Shown here: in pieces, positions 43,291-52,239 of the stretch
Position numbering within the stretch: position 1 is the first letter of the stretch
How the letters are laid out: every line of letters begins with the position of its first letter
Assembly (NCBI GenBank): GCA_016286535.1
Contig: JAEESZ010000002.1
Coordinates: forward strand, 232,848-296,847
Direction: 5' to 3'
From: Treponema sp.
GTDB lineage: Bacteria > Spirochaetota > Spirochaetia > Treponematales > Treponemataceae
DNA: 64,000 nt
Notes under the pieces: model-generated
The model's input: only the letters and a program-made list of their open reading frames with translations
The model's database searches: none
Told to the model about the DNA's origin: nothing
Program-made: the position numbers and the translations under genes

Positions 43291-45036
43291 ATGGCAGATA
43301 ACAAACGATTACCTCAAGAAATTGAGGAATGCCTTAAACAATTAGATTGTACGCCTCAATATGATAAAAGAATTGATAATGATCCGACTATACCTTGTGT
43401 TCATAAATCTGGAAAACAATTAATTTGGTTTATTTATCCTGATATTGAAAATGATTCTTATCGAATAAGAACTCCTGATATTTCAAAAAAGATTGAATGG
43501 TATGAGGAAGGTTCTTTTAGAAAACAGATACCTGAAAATATAAGTTTTGAACATAAAGACAAGGGAAGATGGGTTTCATCCTTAGAAAAACGTTTATCTA
43601 AAGATGAAGTTGTAACATGTTTACCAATTATTATTAATTGGATGATGGAGAATAATTTTATAAATATGGAAAACAAAGATTCTACCAGCTGGGTAATTTC
43701 TTGTAATCCAGATTATTTTGATGCAATTTCAGCATTCAGAGACTTAAATACAGTCGATTGGAGACAAGCTGAACATGTGTCTTTTAAGACTGGCGATTTT
43801 GTTTATTTATTTGTTTCTCGGAAAGTAGGAACACTAAAATTTAAGTGTGTCGTTAAAGAAATTGATATACCTTATGAAAAAACAATAAGAGATGAAAAAT
43901 ATATTTTAGACAAAGAGAATCTGGGAACAGCTAAATCTTATATGAGACTTGAAAAATTAAAAGAATATAATGGCTGTGCTTTTACAAAAGATTATCTTTC
44001 ATTATTCGGATTTATTAGTCCTCAGGGCCCTGTAAAATTAAGTTCAATGGGAACACAATTTGCATCATATCTTGAATTAATTGAAAGATTACAAGCTGCA
44101 AAAGAAATTGTGCCTTCTGAATATGATGGCTCATATGAACTGGTTACTGAAGTAATTAATTCATATTCAAAAATGAATGACGTTTCAGTTTGCGATTTCA
44201 ATGATTTGAATCTTGTTTATTTATCTACTGTTGGAACCTGGAAGCATAGCATAGATAAGAAAAAGGAAACTGTAAATAAATCTCATTTACCTGACAATGA
44301 AAAATCAAGATTAAATGACTTATTGGATAATATTTGGAATAAAGCACAGAATAAAGAGTATAAACACACCGAATTAAATAATAACGTTTCAATCGGAATG
44401 TTTGGAACAGGCTTTTACAATACACGAACAAAAACAGATAACGAATCCGTCCAGAAGTTTATAAAGCTTTGTATTGATTTATCAAATATTGATGATGAAG
44501 AAAAAGCATTTACTCTCGTTGAAGACATTTTGAAAGATGGGATGAATGGACTTGCAACCGGTGGCATTTCTCAAGTTCTGCACTGTTTGAAACCATTTAT
44601 TTTCCCTATTCTTAATTCGAACCAGGGCAAAAATAATCTTTTCTCAAAATTAGGAATTAAGATTGAAAAAGTTGGCTCAGAAGAAAACTATGCAGCAAAC
44701 TGCAGAAAAATAAAAGAATATAGAGATTCAAATTTTGAATGGAAAAACTACAGAAACTTTGATATAGAGGATTTGAATATGACAGAAGTAAGTAAAGAAT
44801 ATGTAAACTTTAAATGTATGTTGGAATATTTTGTTTCGCATCTTGAATATATTCAGAATGAAGATACAACTTACGTTGGATATGAAAAATATATTAAGCC
44901 ATATGTTGATAAAAATAATTTCAAAATGCTAGGACAAGGTTATAAAGGACAAGGCATTCAAAGTCAGGTTAGCCAGTGGGAAAAATATGATTGTGGCAAT
45001 TTATTTTTGAATATTGCAAACAATTACGGTGATTAA
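43291..45036 (+). CDS. EVE-domain N-terminal half of an McrB-type protein (split gene)
   Basis: The 581-aa frame has an N-terminal helical part, an EVE domain at about residues 130-260 (SWVISCNPDYFDAISAF, DFVYLFVSRKVGTLKFKCVV), and a mixed alpha/beta middle region. EVE domains bind modified cytosine or adenine bases and often serve as sensor part of McrB-like restriction proteins. The frame ends in TAA at 45034-45036 and continues without shift into the AAA+ part at 45046. It may be one gene interrupted by a stop, or two genes. Confidence 0.78.
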   Translation: MADNKRLPQEIEECLKQLDCTPQYDKRIDNDPTIPCVHKSGKQLIWFIYPDIENDSYRIRTPDISKKIEWYEEGSFRKQIPENISFEHKDKGRWVSSLEKRLSKDEVVTCLPIIINWMMENNFINMENKDSTSWVISCNPDYFDAISAFRDLNTVDWRQAEHVSFKTGDFVYLFVSRKVGTLKFKCVVKEIDIPYEKTIRDEKYILDKENLGTAKSYMRLEKLKEYNGCAFTKDYLSLFGFISPQGPVKLSSMGTQFASYLELIERLQAAKEIVPSEYDGSYELVTEVINSYSKMNDVSVCDFNDLNLVYLSTVGTWKHSIDKKKETVNKSHLPDNEKSRLNDLLDNIWNKAQNKEYKHTELNNNVSIGMFGTGFYNTRTKTDNESVQKFIKLCIDLSNIDDEEKAFTLVEDILKDGMNGLATGGISQVLHCLKPFIFPILNSNQGKNNLFSKLGIKIEKVGSEENYAANCRKIKEYRDSNFEWKNYRNFDIEDLNMTEVSKEYVNFKCMLEYFVSHLEYIQNEDTTYVGYEKYIKPYVDKNNFKMLGQGYKGQGIQSQVSQWEKYDCGNLFLNIANNYGD

Positions 45037-45045
45037 AAAACCAGA

Positions 45046-46611
45046 TTGTGTTATCTGAACTGGGAAGACACAGGCATAAATATAATTGCAAAATGGGATG
45101 AAAATGAACATATTAGCGGCTTAGTTTTGCATATTTATCATCAGTATAAAAATGGTGATAAAACAATCAAAGATAGAAAAGATGTAGGTTCTGTAAAAAC
45201 ATTAAATACACTTGGATTATTTGACGGAAATCAACCGAATAATGAACTTATGGAATTTCTTGATGACTTTAAGAAGCTTTTAGCAGATGACCAACAGACT
45301 GTAATTAATGAACTGGAGGATAAGAAAATGGAGAGACAAATAGAACAACTAAAGAATGTAAAAAACATAATTTTTACAGGAGCTCCAGGTACAGGAAAAA
45401 CTTTTTATGCAGAAGAAATTGCACAAAAAATGAATGCAGTTTACAAAATTGTTCAATTCCATCCTTCTTATGATTACACTGATTTAGTTGAAGGTTTACG
45501 TCCTGTTGAAAAAAATGGAACACTAGGTTTTGAAAGAAAAGATGGAGTCTTTAAAGAGTTCTGTGCATTAGCATTAAAGAACTTAGAAGACAGTGCAAAA
45601 TCAAAAGAAGTACAGGAAAAAGAAGCTACTGTAACTGATTTGATAGATGAATTTATTTCTGATGCAACTGATAATTCTACTCCATTTAAGATTACTACTG
45701 GCAATGAATTCTTTGTAGATTCAAGTGACCAAAAATATGTTTATGTAAAGATTCCTTCAAATGACAAGCGTAATGAATTGACTTTGCAAAAACAGGTTTT
45801 AGTTGATTTACTTAGTGCGGATGAAAAATTAAAAACAAGTGGTGCTATTAGAGATTTTTATAATCGAAAATGGAGAACCCAGGAAGATTCCTATTATTTT
45901 GCTTTATATGAAAAGTTGTATGAGAAGAAATCTAGTCACGCAAAAGCCGATGTAAAGCAAATTGAAAGAAAAGACTTTGTATTTATTATTGATGAAATAA
46001 ATCGTGGTGAAGTTTCAAAGATTTTTGGTGAATTGTTCTATGCTATTGATCCTGGATATCGTGGCAAAAAAGAAAAAGCTGTACAGACACAATACCAGAA
46101 CTTAATTCATGATGGTGAAGCATTTAAGGATGGTTTCTATGTTCCTGAAAATGTTTATATCATTGGAACTATGAATGACATTGACCGAAGTGTTGAAAGT
46201 ATTGATTTTGCATTCCGCCGAAGATTTACTTGGACTGAAATTACAGCTGAATCATCTCTTTCTATTCTTGATAAAGATGAATCTTGGAAAGATTATGGTG
46301 CTAAGCCATCAGATGATGAAATTTCAAAATTGAAAAACAGATTGATTAATCTTAATAAAGCAATTTCTGATATTGATGGTCTTAATTCTGCTTACCATAT
46401 TGGTGGAAGTTATCTCTTAAAATATGCATCATACAATAAAGAAGAAGCTTTTGAAAAACTCTGGACTAATCATTTACAGGGGGTTCTTTTTGAATACCTG
46501 AGAGGAAGACCTCAGATTGATAAGATTTTAGCAGACCTCAAGGATGCATATTTCAACGAAACTGTTGAAGTTGAAGAAAACGAAGAAGACCTTGAAGAAC
46601 AAGGAGATTAA
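45046..46611 (+). CDS. mcrB: McrB-type AAA+ GTPase part (split gene)
   Basis: The 521-aa frame has Walker A GAPGTGKT (112-119), Walker B FVFIIDEINRGEVSKIFGE and the McrB signature GTMNDIDRS with sensor-like DFAFRRRF. McrB translocates and activates the McrC nuclease on modified DNA. The listed TTG start has no good ribosome site, and the frame is continuous with the preceding EVE-domain frame except for one TAA. A downstream ATG at codon 95 would still keep the ATPase. It is coupled to mcrC by TAATG. Confidence 0.85.
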   Translation: MCYLNWEDTGINIIAKWDENEHISGLVLHIYHQYKNGDKTIKDRKDVGSVKTLNTLGLFDGNQPNNELMEFLDDFKKLLADDQQTVINELEDKKMERQIEQLKNVKNIIFTGAPGTGKTFYAEEIAQKMNAVYKIVQFHPSYDYTDLVEGLRPVEKNGTLGFERKDGVFKEFCALALKNLEDSAKSKEVQEKEATVTDLIDEFISDATDNSTPFKITTGNEFFVDSSDQKYVYVKIPSNDKRNELTLQKQVLVDLLSADEKLKTSGAIRDFYNRKWRTQEDSYYFALYEKLYEKKSSHAKADVKQIERKDFVFIIDEINRGEVSKIFGELFYAIDPGYRGKKEKAVQTQYQNLIHDGEAFKDGFYVPENVYIIGTMNDIDRSVESIDFAFRRRFTWTEITAESSLSILDKDESWKDYGAKPSDDEISKLKNRLINLNKAISDIDGLNSAYHIGGSYLLKYASYNKEEAFEKLWTNHLQGVLFEYLRGRPQIDKILADLKDAYFNETVEVEENEEDLEEQGD

Positions 46612-48026
46612 TGTACATGTCTTCGGTTGTTTATCTTAAAGATAATAATTGTGGTGTCTCGAAACTTCTGGAAAAAGAAAAACAGTATGATGACATTTCT
46701 CATATTGCAAACAAGACTATTGAAGAAGTTATAGAAGAGAATCCAAATCTTTTGATTTTTCCTCAATCTCTTGGAATAAATAAAGATAAGATTGAAGAAT
46801 TAGAGATTTTACATTTGACTGGTTCGAAAGATAACTTGAAAGACTGCAAGATTAAAACTGGAAATCTGATGGGGTTTATTGGTTATGGAGATACCCAGAT
46901 TTCTATTACTTCTCGGTTTGCAAAAAACAATGACACAAAGGATGATTTCTTTTTGCATTATCTTTTGCAGAAAGTTTTATGTCTTAATATTTTTGATTTA
47001 AAATACTCAGCAGCTTCATTTGGTGAGTTTGATTTATTGCTTTATATGTTTCCGGCATTGTTAAAAAAAGCCTGCGCTCAAGGACTTGTAAGAAGATATA
47101 AGACTTTCAAAAATAATGATTCGAATATCAAAGGCGTTGTAGATGTAACACGACATATCCAAAACAACATTCCATTTAATGGCAGAATTGCATATAAGAA
47201 TCGTAATTACACAACTGATAACTCAATGACTGAATTAATTCGTCATACAATTGAGTTGATAAAAACTAAACCAAATGGCAACTTCGTTTTAACTGCTGAT
47301 TATGAAATGATTGAATGTGTACGACTGATTCAGGAAAATACACCTGCATATTCTAAGAATGATTTGAGCAAAGTTGTTGCACAAAACTTAAATCAGTTTG
47401 TTCATCCTTTTTATACAGAATATGTTCCTCTTCAGAAACTTTGTTTGCAGATTCTCCGCTTTGAAAAAATGAATTATGCACAAAACAATAACGAAGCATA
47501 TGGTGTTATTTTTGATGGAGCATGGTTGTGGGAAGAATTTTTAGCAACAGTTCTTACAGGTAAAGGATTGGATTTTACTCACCCAGAAAACAAGACAGGT
47601 TCTTATGGAATCCAAGTTTATACTGGCAACAGACGTTACCCAGACTTTTATCGTGGTAAACAAACTACACCTGAAAATATGGAAGGTAACTTTGTATTGG
47701 ATGCAAAATACAAACACCTTGATGTATTGAAAAATGATGATATTCTGGATGCTTCTTTCTCAAGAGACGATTTACATCAGCTGATTACTTACATGTATAT
47801 TTTACCTTCGAAATATGGAGCTTTAATATATCCATACGATAAAGATTTTAGAGAAGATACTAGGTCTAAGAAAAGAACTATTAAAGGTTATGGTGGCGAT
47901 GTTTGGACTATTGGAGTTCCAATACCACAGAACTGTACTTCATTAAAAGAATTATCAACTAAGATGATTCAATCAGAGACTTATCTAAAAAGAATTTTGC
48001 ATGAAGAAATAAATATGGCTAGTTAA
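46611..48026 (+). CDS. mcrC: McrC-type restriction endonuclease subunit
   Basis: The 471-aa protein has the McrC layout with a C-terminal PD-(D/E)XK nuclease core: RRYPDFYR (Asp) followed by FVLDAKYKHLD (Asp-x-Lys). N-terminal and middle parts contain the typical LLIFPQSLGI, GFIGYGDTQISITSRF and DLLLYMFPALLKKACAQGLV. It cuts DNA when driven by McrB. Start overlaps the McrB stop. Confidence 0.88.
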   Translation: MYMSSVVYLKDNNCGVSKLLEKEKQYDDISHIANKTIEEVIEENPNLLIFPQSLGINKDKIEELEILHLTGSKDNLKDCKIKTGNLMGFIGYGDTQISITSRFAKNNDTKDDFFLHYLLQKVLCLNIFDLKYSAASFGEFDLLLYMFPALLKKACAQGLVRRYKTFKNNDSNIKGVVDVTRHIQNNIPFNGRIAYKNRNYTTDNSMTELIRHTIELIKTKPNGNFVLTADYEMIECVRLIQENTPAYSKNDLSKVVAQNLNQFVHPFYTEYVPLQKLCLQILRFEKMNYAQNNNEAYGVIFDGAWLWEEFLATVLTGKGLDFTHPENKTGSYGIQVYTGNRRYPDFYRGKQTTPENMEGNFVLDAKYKHLDVLKNDDILDASFSRDDLHQLITYMYILPSKYGALIYPYDKDFREDTRSKKRTIKGYGGDVWTIGVPIPQNCTSLKELSTKMIQSETYLKRILHEEINMAS

Positions 48027-48046
48027 TACATACAGGAGGTGTTCTT

Positions 48047-49534
48047 ATGAAATATTCAGAACTGTTTGAACCAGAGCCGGAAAAATGGGGATTGCGTGGT
48101 GATCCATATTTGTGGCGTGAATTGAAAGAACACTTCGGAGATAATGAGCTACCTGATGATGAAAGCAAGCTATATCTTTCAATATTCAGATATTGTGGTG
48201 ACAGATGTAAGGTTGGCCTTAATAATGCTGAAACTGCATATGTCAAAGATTTTGATAAAGGCGGTATGTCTTCTGGTGAAGTAAGCTGTAAATGGTGGCG
48301 TGAAACTGGTATCCCACTTTTATTAAAAAGAGCTAATTATACAAAGCCAGAAGTTGCATACGATTTCTTTTATGTTTTCTACAAAACAACAGATACATCT
48401 GGCTGGGGAATCGCATTTGTTACAGTTGGACCAAATAATTCAATAGAGAACATAATCAAACATAAACGCAAATGGATAGAAACTAAAACTTTTTGTGGAA
48501 CAAAAACGGACAAATATTATTCGCCACTTTTCCCAATGATTCTTTCACCATGCGAAATGCATAAATATAGTTCCTGGATATATTGTCTTGAATCTCACAA
48601 ATACTTTTTATCTGATGATATTATTCCATATCCTGATTCAAATGCTAAGCAGAAAGATTTTACTTATGAAATTTTACTTAAAGATAAATCTGATGAACGC
48701 GTGGAAAAATTCAATGAAGAATTAGATATAGAATATGTTTATAAAAAAGATACTAAGAGAGCAAATTGCTTAAGTTTTGTTGCAGCACTCAAAATTAATA
48801 ACTCCGTAAAAATACATATAGAATTTTGTGACTGCTATTATGAAATGTTTGCAAATATGTATAACGAGCTTAATACTAAAAAATATACATTTATCACATT
48901 AAGTAATTGGAATTACTATAAGTTTTTATTCTGGGATAACGGCAAAACAATAAGATTTAAAATTCAAGATTACAATCTAAAAACTCAAGTTGAAGAACCT
49001 GTTGATATTGAAATGCCTAAAGACAAATTCTTTAAAGTATTTAATAAAATGCTTTGTGAACTTCAAAAAAATCTTGATGACTTTAAGAAGAAATATAATC
49101 TATGTACAGAAACTATCGGAACAATTGATTATTCAAAATTAAATTATGAAACTTGTTGTTCTTATTCAAAAAACATTAAATATATTAGCCATGATAATGA
49201 ATTGGTAAACAATGAACATAAAAGTATTCCTCTTAGTTTATTAATGGATCCAAACTATAAAGCAAGAGAAAAAGAATTTGAAAATTTATATACAAAACCA
49301 AAAGTTGAAGATGAGACTCCTAAAAATCATTATTACCTAGATGATGATGACGAAACTATTTGGGCTGTAATTGATGGAAAAACTCATATATTTAATTTTA
49401 AAGAAAAGAAATTTATACCAGTAAATCGAGGTATAGATATAATGAAATGGCATGAGTTTCCTGAAAGTGAACTTCAAAAAAGAATAATAGAATCTATTAT
49501 TTCTTTTGGCTTTAAGAATATAGATAAACAATAA
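48047..49534 (+). CDS. Unknown protein at the right end of cargo block 1
   Basis: The 495-aa protein is unrecognised. Its first 120 residues (EPEPEKWGLRGDPYLWRELK, KWWRETGIPLLLKRANYTKP) look like a folded domain; the rest is rich in Lys, Asn and Tyr, with CDCYYEMFANMYNELN and a C-terminal acidic stretch. AGGAGG gives it a strong ribosome site. Its last three codons lie inside the 44-bp repeat copy 2, so its end coincides with the cargo boundary. It could be an effector, immunity protein or tail-associated factor; no evidence decides. Confidence 0.6.
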   Translation: MKYSELFEPEPEKWGLRGDPYLWRELKEHFGDNELPDDESKLYLSIFRYCGDRCKVGLNNAETAYVKDFDKGGMSSGEVSCKWWRETGIPLLLKRANYTKPEVAYDFFYVFYKTTDTSGWGIAFVTVGPNNSIENIIKHKRKWIETKTFCGTKTDKYYSPLFPMILSPCEMHKYSSWIYCLESHKYFLSDDIIPYPDSNAKQKDFTYEILLKDKSDERVEKFNEELDIEYVYKKDTKRANCLSFVAALKINNSVKIHIEFCDCYYEMFANMYNELNTKKYTFITLSNWNYYKFLFWDNGKTIRFKIQDYNLKTQVEEPVDIEMPKDKFFKVFNKMLCELQKNLDDFKKKYNLCTETIGTIDYSKLNYETCCSYSKNIKYISHDNELVNNEHKSIPLSLLMDPNYKAREKEFENLYTKPKVEDETPKNHYYLDDDDETIWAVIDGKTHIFNFKEKKFIPVNRGIDIMKWHEFPESELQKRIIESIISFGFKNIDKQ

Positions 49535-49567
49535 AATCTAATTCCTTATCAAAACAATCTAATCACA
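49524..49567 (+). repeat. 44-bp intergenic repeat, copy 2
   Basis: It starts ATAAACAATAAAATCTAATT and ends TCTAATCACA, differing from copy 1 at few positions. It marks the right border of cargo block 1 and lies just upstream of a tail gene that lacks a clear ribosome site. Confidence 0.6.
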
Positions 49568-49588
49568 GTCAGGTGCTAGACTATATCC

Positions 49589-50365
49589 ATGAACATACAT
49601 GGCAGAGACTGCACACTGACTGTTTCAAGAGACGGTTACTTTATTCCATTACCATACAGCGAGGAAACTGTAAGAAAAACGTCAAAAGGCTACGGACTGC
49701 CTGGAGTTATAGGCGGAAGAATCAGGGAGATTCGTATTGAGACGGGAAAGAGCATTCAAGGCTGTTTTGTTACAAGACTTGAATACCTGTGCACGGCTCC
49801 TTTGTTTCTTCTGCTGTTTTATCAGAATGAAAAATTTGACCTTTATGCTGACAGAGTTTATGAGAAAATCATTTACAAAAATCTTAGCATAAAAAGCTTT
49901 GAGCTCCGCGGAGACAACAAAGAAGCTTTTAAAATGCGAATGGATATTGACGGCACTGATGATTCTTACACAGACAGCTGGCCTTTGAATACACCAAGTC
50001 TTGAATGGAGTCATAGACGTACATATTATTTTGACGGGCACAGTGTTATTGCAGATTCAAAAATGTTGCCACTTGTTTACCGCTTTGAACTTTCCGGAAC
50101 TTATGAAGAACGTGCTGCTTATAGAATTAAGCTTTATTTTCCTCTTAGTGAAGAACAATATCCTGTAAATAATAGAATTGAAAAACTCAGCTTTGTAATA
50201 GATGTAAAAGACGGCATAAGCATTGACCTTTATGATTTGGAACCTGATTCCGGATTATGTGATATAAACTGTGCTGATACAGTTCTCTGTAATCAAAGCT
50301 TTAGAGTTGGTCTTATTGTGTTTAATATGCGGAATCAGAAAGAAAGACTTGAAGTTGTTATATAA
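49589..50365 (+). CDS. Putative phage tail protein
   Basis: The 258-aa protein is mixed beta-rich with YGLPGVIGGRIREIRIETGK and RTYYFDGHSVIAD. Position before a tail-hub-like protein suggests a distal-tail or tail-tip component. I see no firm family motif. There is no good ribosome site; a TAGACT box 10 bases before ATG recurs before the next gene, so both use the same leader. Confidence 0.5.
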   Translation: MNIHGRDCTLTVSRDGYFIPLPYSEETVRKTSKGYGLPGVIGGRIREIRIETGKSIQGCFVTRLEYLCTAPLFLLLFYQNEKFDLYADRVYEKIIYKNLSIKSFELRGDNKEAFKMRMDIDGTDDSYTDSWPLNTPSLEWSHRRTYYFDGHSVIADSKMLPLVYRFELSGTYEERAAYRIKLYFPLSEEQYPVNNRIEKLSFVIDVKDGISIDLYDLEPDSGLCDINCADTVLCNQSFRVGLIVFNMRNQKERLEVVI

Positions 50366-50370
50366 ATGAA

Positions 50371-50414
50371 TAGTACAAGAAAATCTAATTCATAATCAAA
50401 ACTTTTTAATCACA
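50371..50414 (+). repeat. 44-bp intergenic repeat, copy 3
   Basis: The core AATCTAATTCATAATCAAAA with AATCACAC matches copies 1 and 2, more diverged. It precedes the next tail gene. Confidence 0.5.
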
Positions 50415-50436
50415 CTTGCAGTATAGACTTCTAACT

Positions 50437-51930
50437 ATGAAGTTTTATGAATTACCACCAGCAGTTGAAAATAAGATTCTTGATACAGATTCACGACCAT
50501 TTATAAGAGTTGTTCTTGAACTCAATTGCAGAGACATTTACATTCCTGATTCTGATATTCTCGAATGCGTTACAACATCCTATAAAACCGAATCAGGCGG
50601 AATTGTAAACTGCGGCGAGCTTCTTCTTAAAGGCATTTATGATATCGACACCAATCCTGAATATAAACCGGGTCTTGGATTTCAAATCTGGTTTTGTTTT
50701 GGAGAACGTGAAAACACCTTTTACCGTTTTCATCTTTTTGTTGATGACAACGGTTTTCAGATTCAGGAGACAGGCTTCCTTGATAAGACTACAAAAATAC
50801 GCCTTATAGATTTGAGCTCAAAGCTTGATGATACAAAGCTTCAGAGAAACTGGACCGATGCCCAGACTATTGTTCATGCAAAAGTCTGTGATGAGCTGGA
50901 TCCTGAACACTCACTTGTGCATATCATTGCAGCTCGCGGTGGGATAAATGCCAGCGAGATTAACTGTGGTGAGCTTCCTTTTGATGTTCCATATGTAATG
51001 GTTGAAGGTTCTGCCTGGAAAGAACTTTGTTCCCTTGCCAAAGCTTACAATGCAGTTGTTGAATGTGGAAAAGATTTGACTCTCAGCTTTATTGAAAGCC
51101 CTTATGATCTTGAAAATGAGTATTCCGAAGAATCCTGTTTTTCGCTTGATGAAACACAGATAACTCATTATCGCTTCTTCAACAATAACGATAAATACGC
51201 AAATAATATCCGCCTGAAATATACACGCTATGTTCAGACAGAACGCCAGGAACTCTGGAACTATTCAGATGCTCCTGTATGGTATGACGAAGACATGCAG
51301 CCATATTATCCGTTCACAGGTGATAACCGTGAAATTATTTCTGACAATGATTACCAGGCAATCTACACCGCAAAAAATGATGAAGGAAAAACAAGAAATG
51401 TTGTATATGCAGACCGGCTTGATTCTGAACAGGATTTTCTGGATGCAATGGAAGTTACCGGCGAGGACAAACCTTTGATCGTTCAGTATGACACTACAAC
51501 TTACCGGGATCGCGCAATCATACAGCTTAGCCGTAATAACAAACTTATAGGATTAAAAAAAGCTTCCATAACAGGCTATGCAATTATCTCTGAACCAAAC
51601 TACAGCATATTTGTAAAAGATGATGATGAAATTGCAGCTAACGGACAGATTGTAAGAAACGTTACTTCAAAATATCTGAGTGATGATTTGTTTGAGGGAG
51701 AACCTTTCTGCCAGCGCCGGGCAAAAGATTTACTGCAGGAATGTATTAATTGTAAAGGCGCATATTACCTTACAACTTATCTACCTCTGATTCATGCACG
51801 TGTTGGTGCATTTATGGATATCAAGCTGAATGCACAAAGCCAATTTAAGAAAGTGAAAATTGATGAAGTGACATTCAGATATAAAAAGAATGCTGCGTTC
51901 AGTACAGAACTATGGGTGACCAGGAGGTAA
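50437..51930 (+). CDS. Putative tail-hub/baseplate protein
   Basis: The 497-aa protein has the layout of tail-hub or late-control proteins: an N-terminal beta domain (RPFIRVVLELNCRDIYIPDS), an LDDTKLQRNWTDAQTI region, and a middle domain with SAWKELCSLAKAYNAVVECG. The C-terminus (VDEVTFRYKKNAAFSTELWV-like) is beta-rich. It should form the tail tip. ATG 50437 is chosen over an in-frame TTG 50416. Confidence 0.55.
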   Translation: MKFYELPPAVENKILDTDSRPFIRVVLELNCRDIYIPDSDILECVTTSYKTESGGIVNCGELLLKGIYDIDTNPEYKPGLGFQIWFCFGERENTFYRFHLFVDDNGFQIQETGFLDKTTKIRLIDLSSKLDDTKLQRNWTDAQTIVHAKVCDELDPEHSLVHIIAARGGINASEINCGELPFDVPYVMVEGSAWKELCSLAKAYNAVVECGKDLTLSFIESPYDLENEYSEESCFSLDETQITHYRFFNNNDKYANNIRLKYTRYVQTERQELWNYSDAPVWYDEDMQPYYPFTGDNREIISDNDYQAIYTAKNDEGKTRNVVYADRLDSEQDFLDAMEVTGEDKPLIVQYDTTTYRDRAIIQLSRNNKLIGLKKASITGYAIISEPNYSIFVKDDDEIAANGQIVRNVTSKYLSDDLFEGEPFCQRRAKDLLQECINCKGAYYLTTYLPLIHARVGAFMDIKLNAQSQFKKVKIDEVTFRYKKNAAFSTELWVTRR

Positions 51931-51934
51931 AAAA

Positions 51935-52237
51935 ATAGAAAACGTTGAATTATTAGTAAAGTCTATGAATGACTTACAAGTAGAACTTTCAGGCTTTAGA
52001 AGCGAGATGAAAGAATTTAAGAAAGCTGTTGAGAAACGGATGGATAGTCTTGATAACAGGAGTACAGCCTGTCAATTTAATCCGAATGTTTGTGCTACTG
52101 CCAGAAGACTTGAAGAACACATTAAAAGCGATAACGGTAAAGCTGGTAAAACTATGGCGGTTATTGCCTGTGCGATCAGCTGCTTTAATGTAGCGGTCAC
52201 ACTGATAACCCTGATTCTGAGGGGGGGAAAGTCGTAA
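51935..52237 (+). CDS. Small coiled-coil protein with C-terminal membrane helix; ATA start proposed
   Basis: The frame has GGAGG at 51923-51927 and, 7 bases later, ATA at 51935 in frame. The first ATG (51965) has no ribosome site. From ATA the protein has 100 residues: an N-terminal helical part (VELLVKSMNDLQVELSGF), a Cys-containing middle, and a C-terminal membrane helix (MAVIACAISCFNVAVTLITL). The form is like small lysis or tail-associated membrane proteins. Confidence 0.6.
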   Translation: MENVELLVKSMNDLQVELSGFRSEMKEFKKAVEKRMDSLDNRSTACQFNPNVCATARRLEEHIKSDNGKAGKTMAVIACAISCFNVAVTLITLILRGGKS

Positions 52238-52239
52238 CA

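Noticed and set aside
37760..45036. Alternative genetic code (stop reassignment) in the element
   Set aside because: All other genes in the element end cleanly at TAA, TAG or TGA with normal overlaps; two in-frame stops are not enough.
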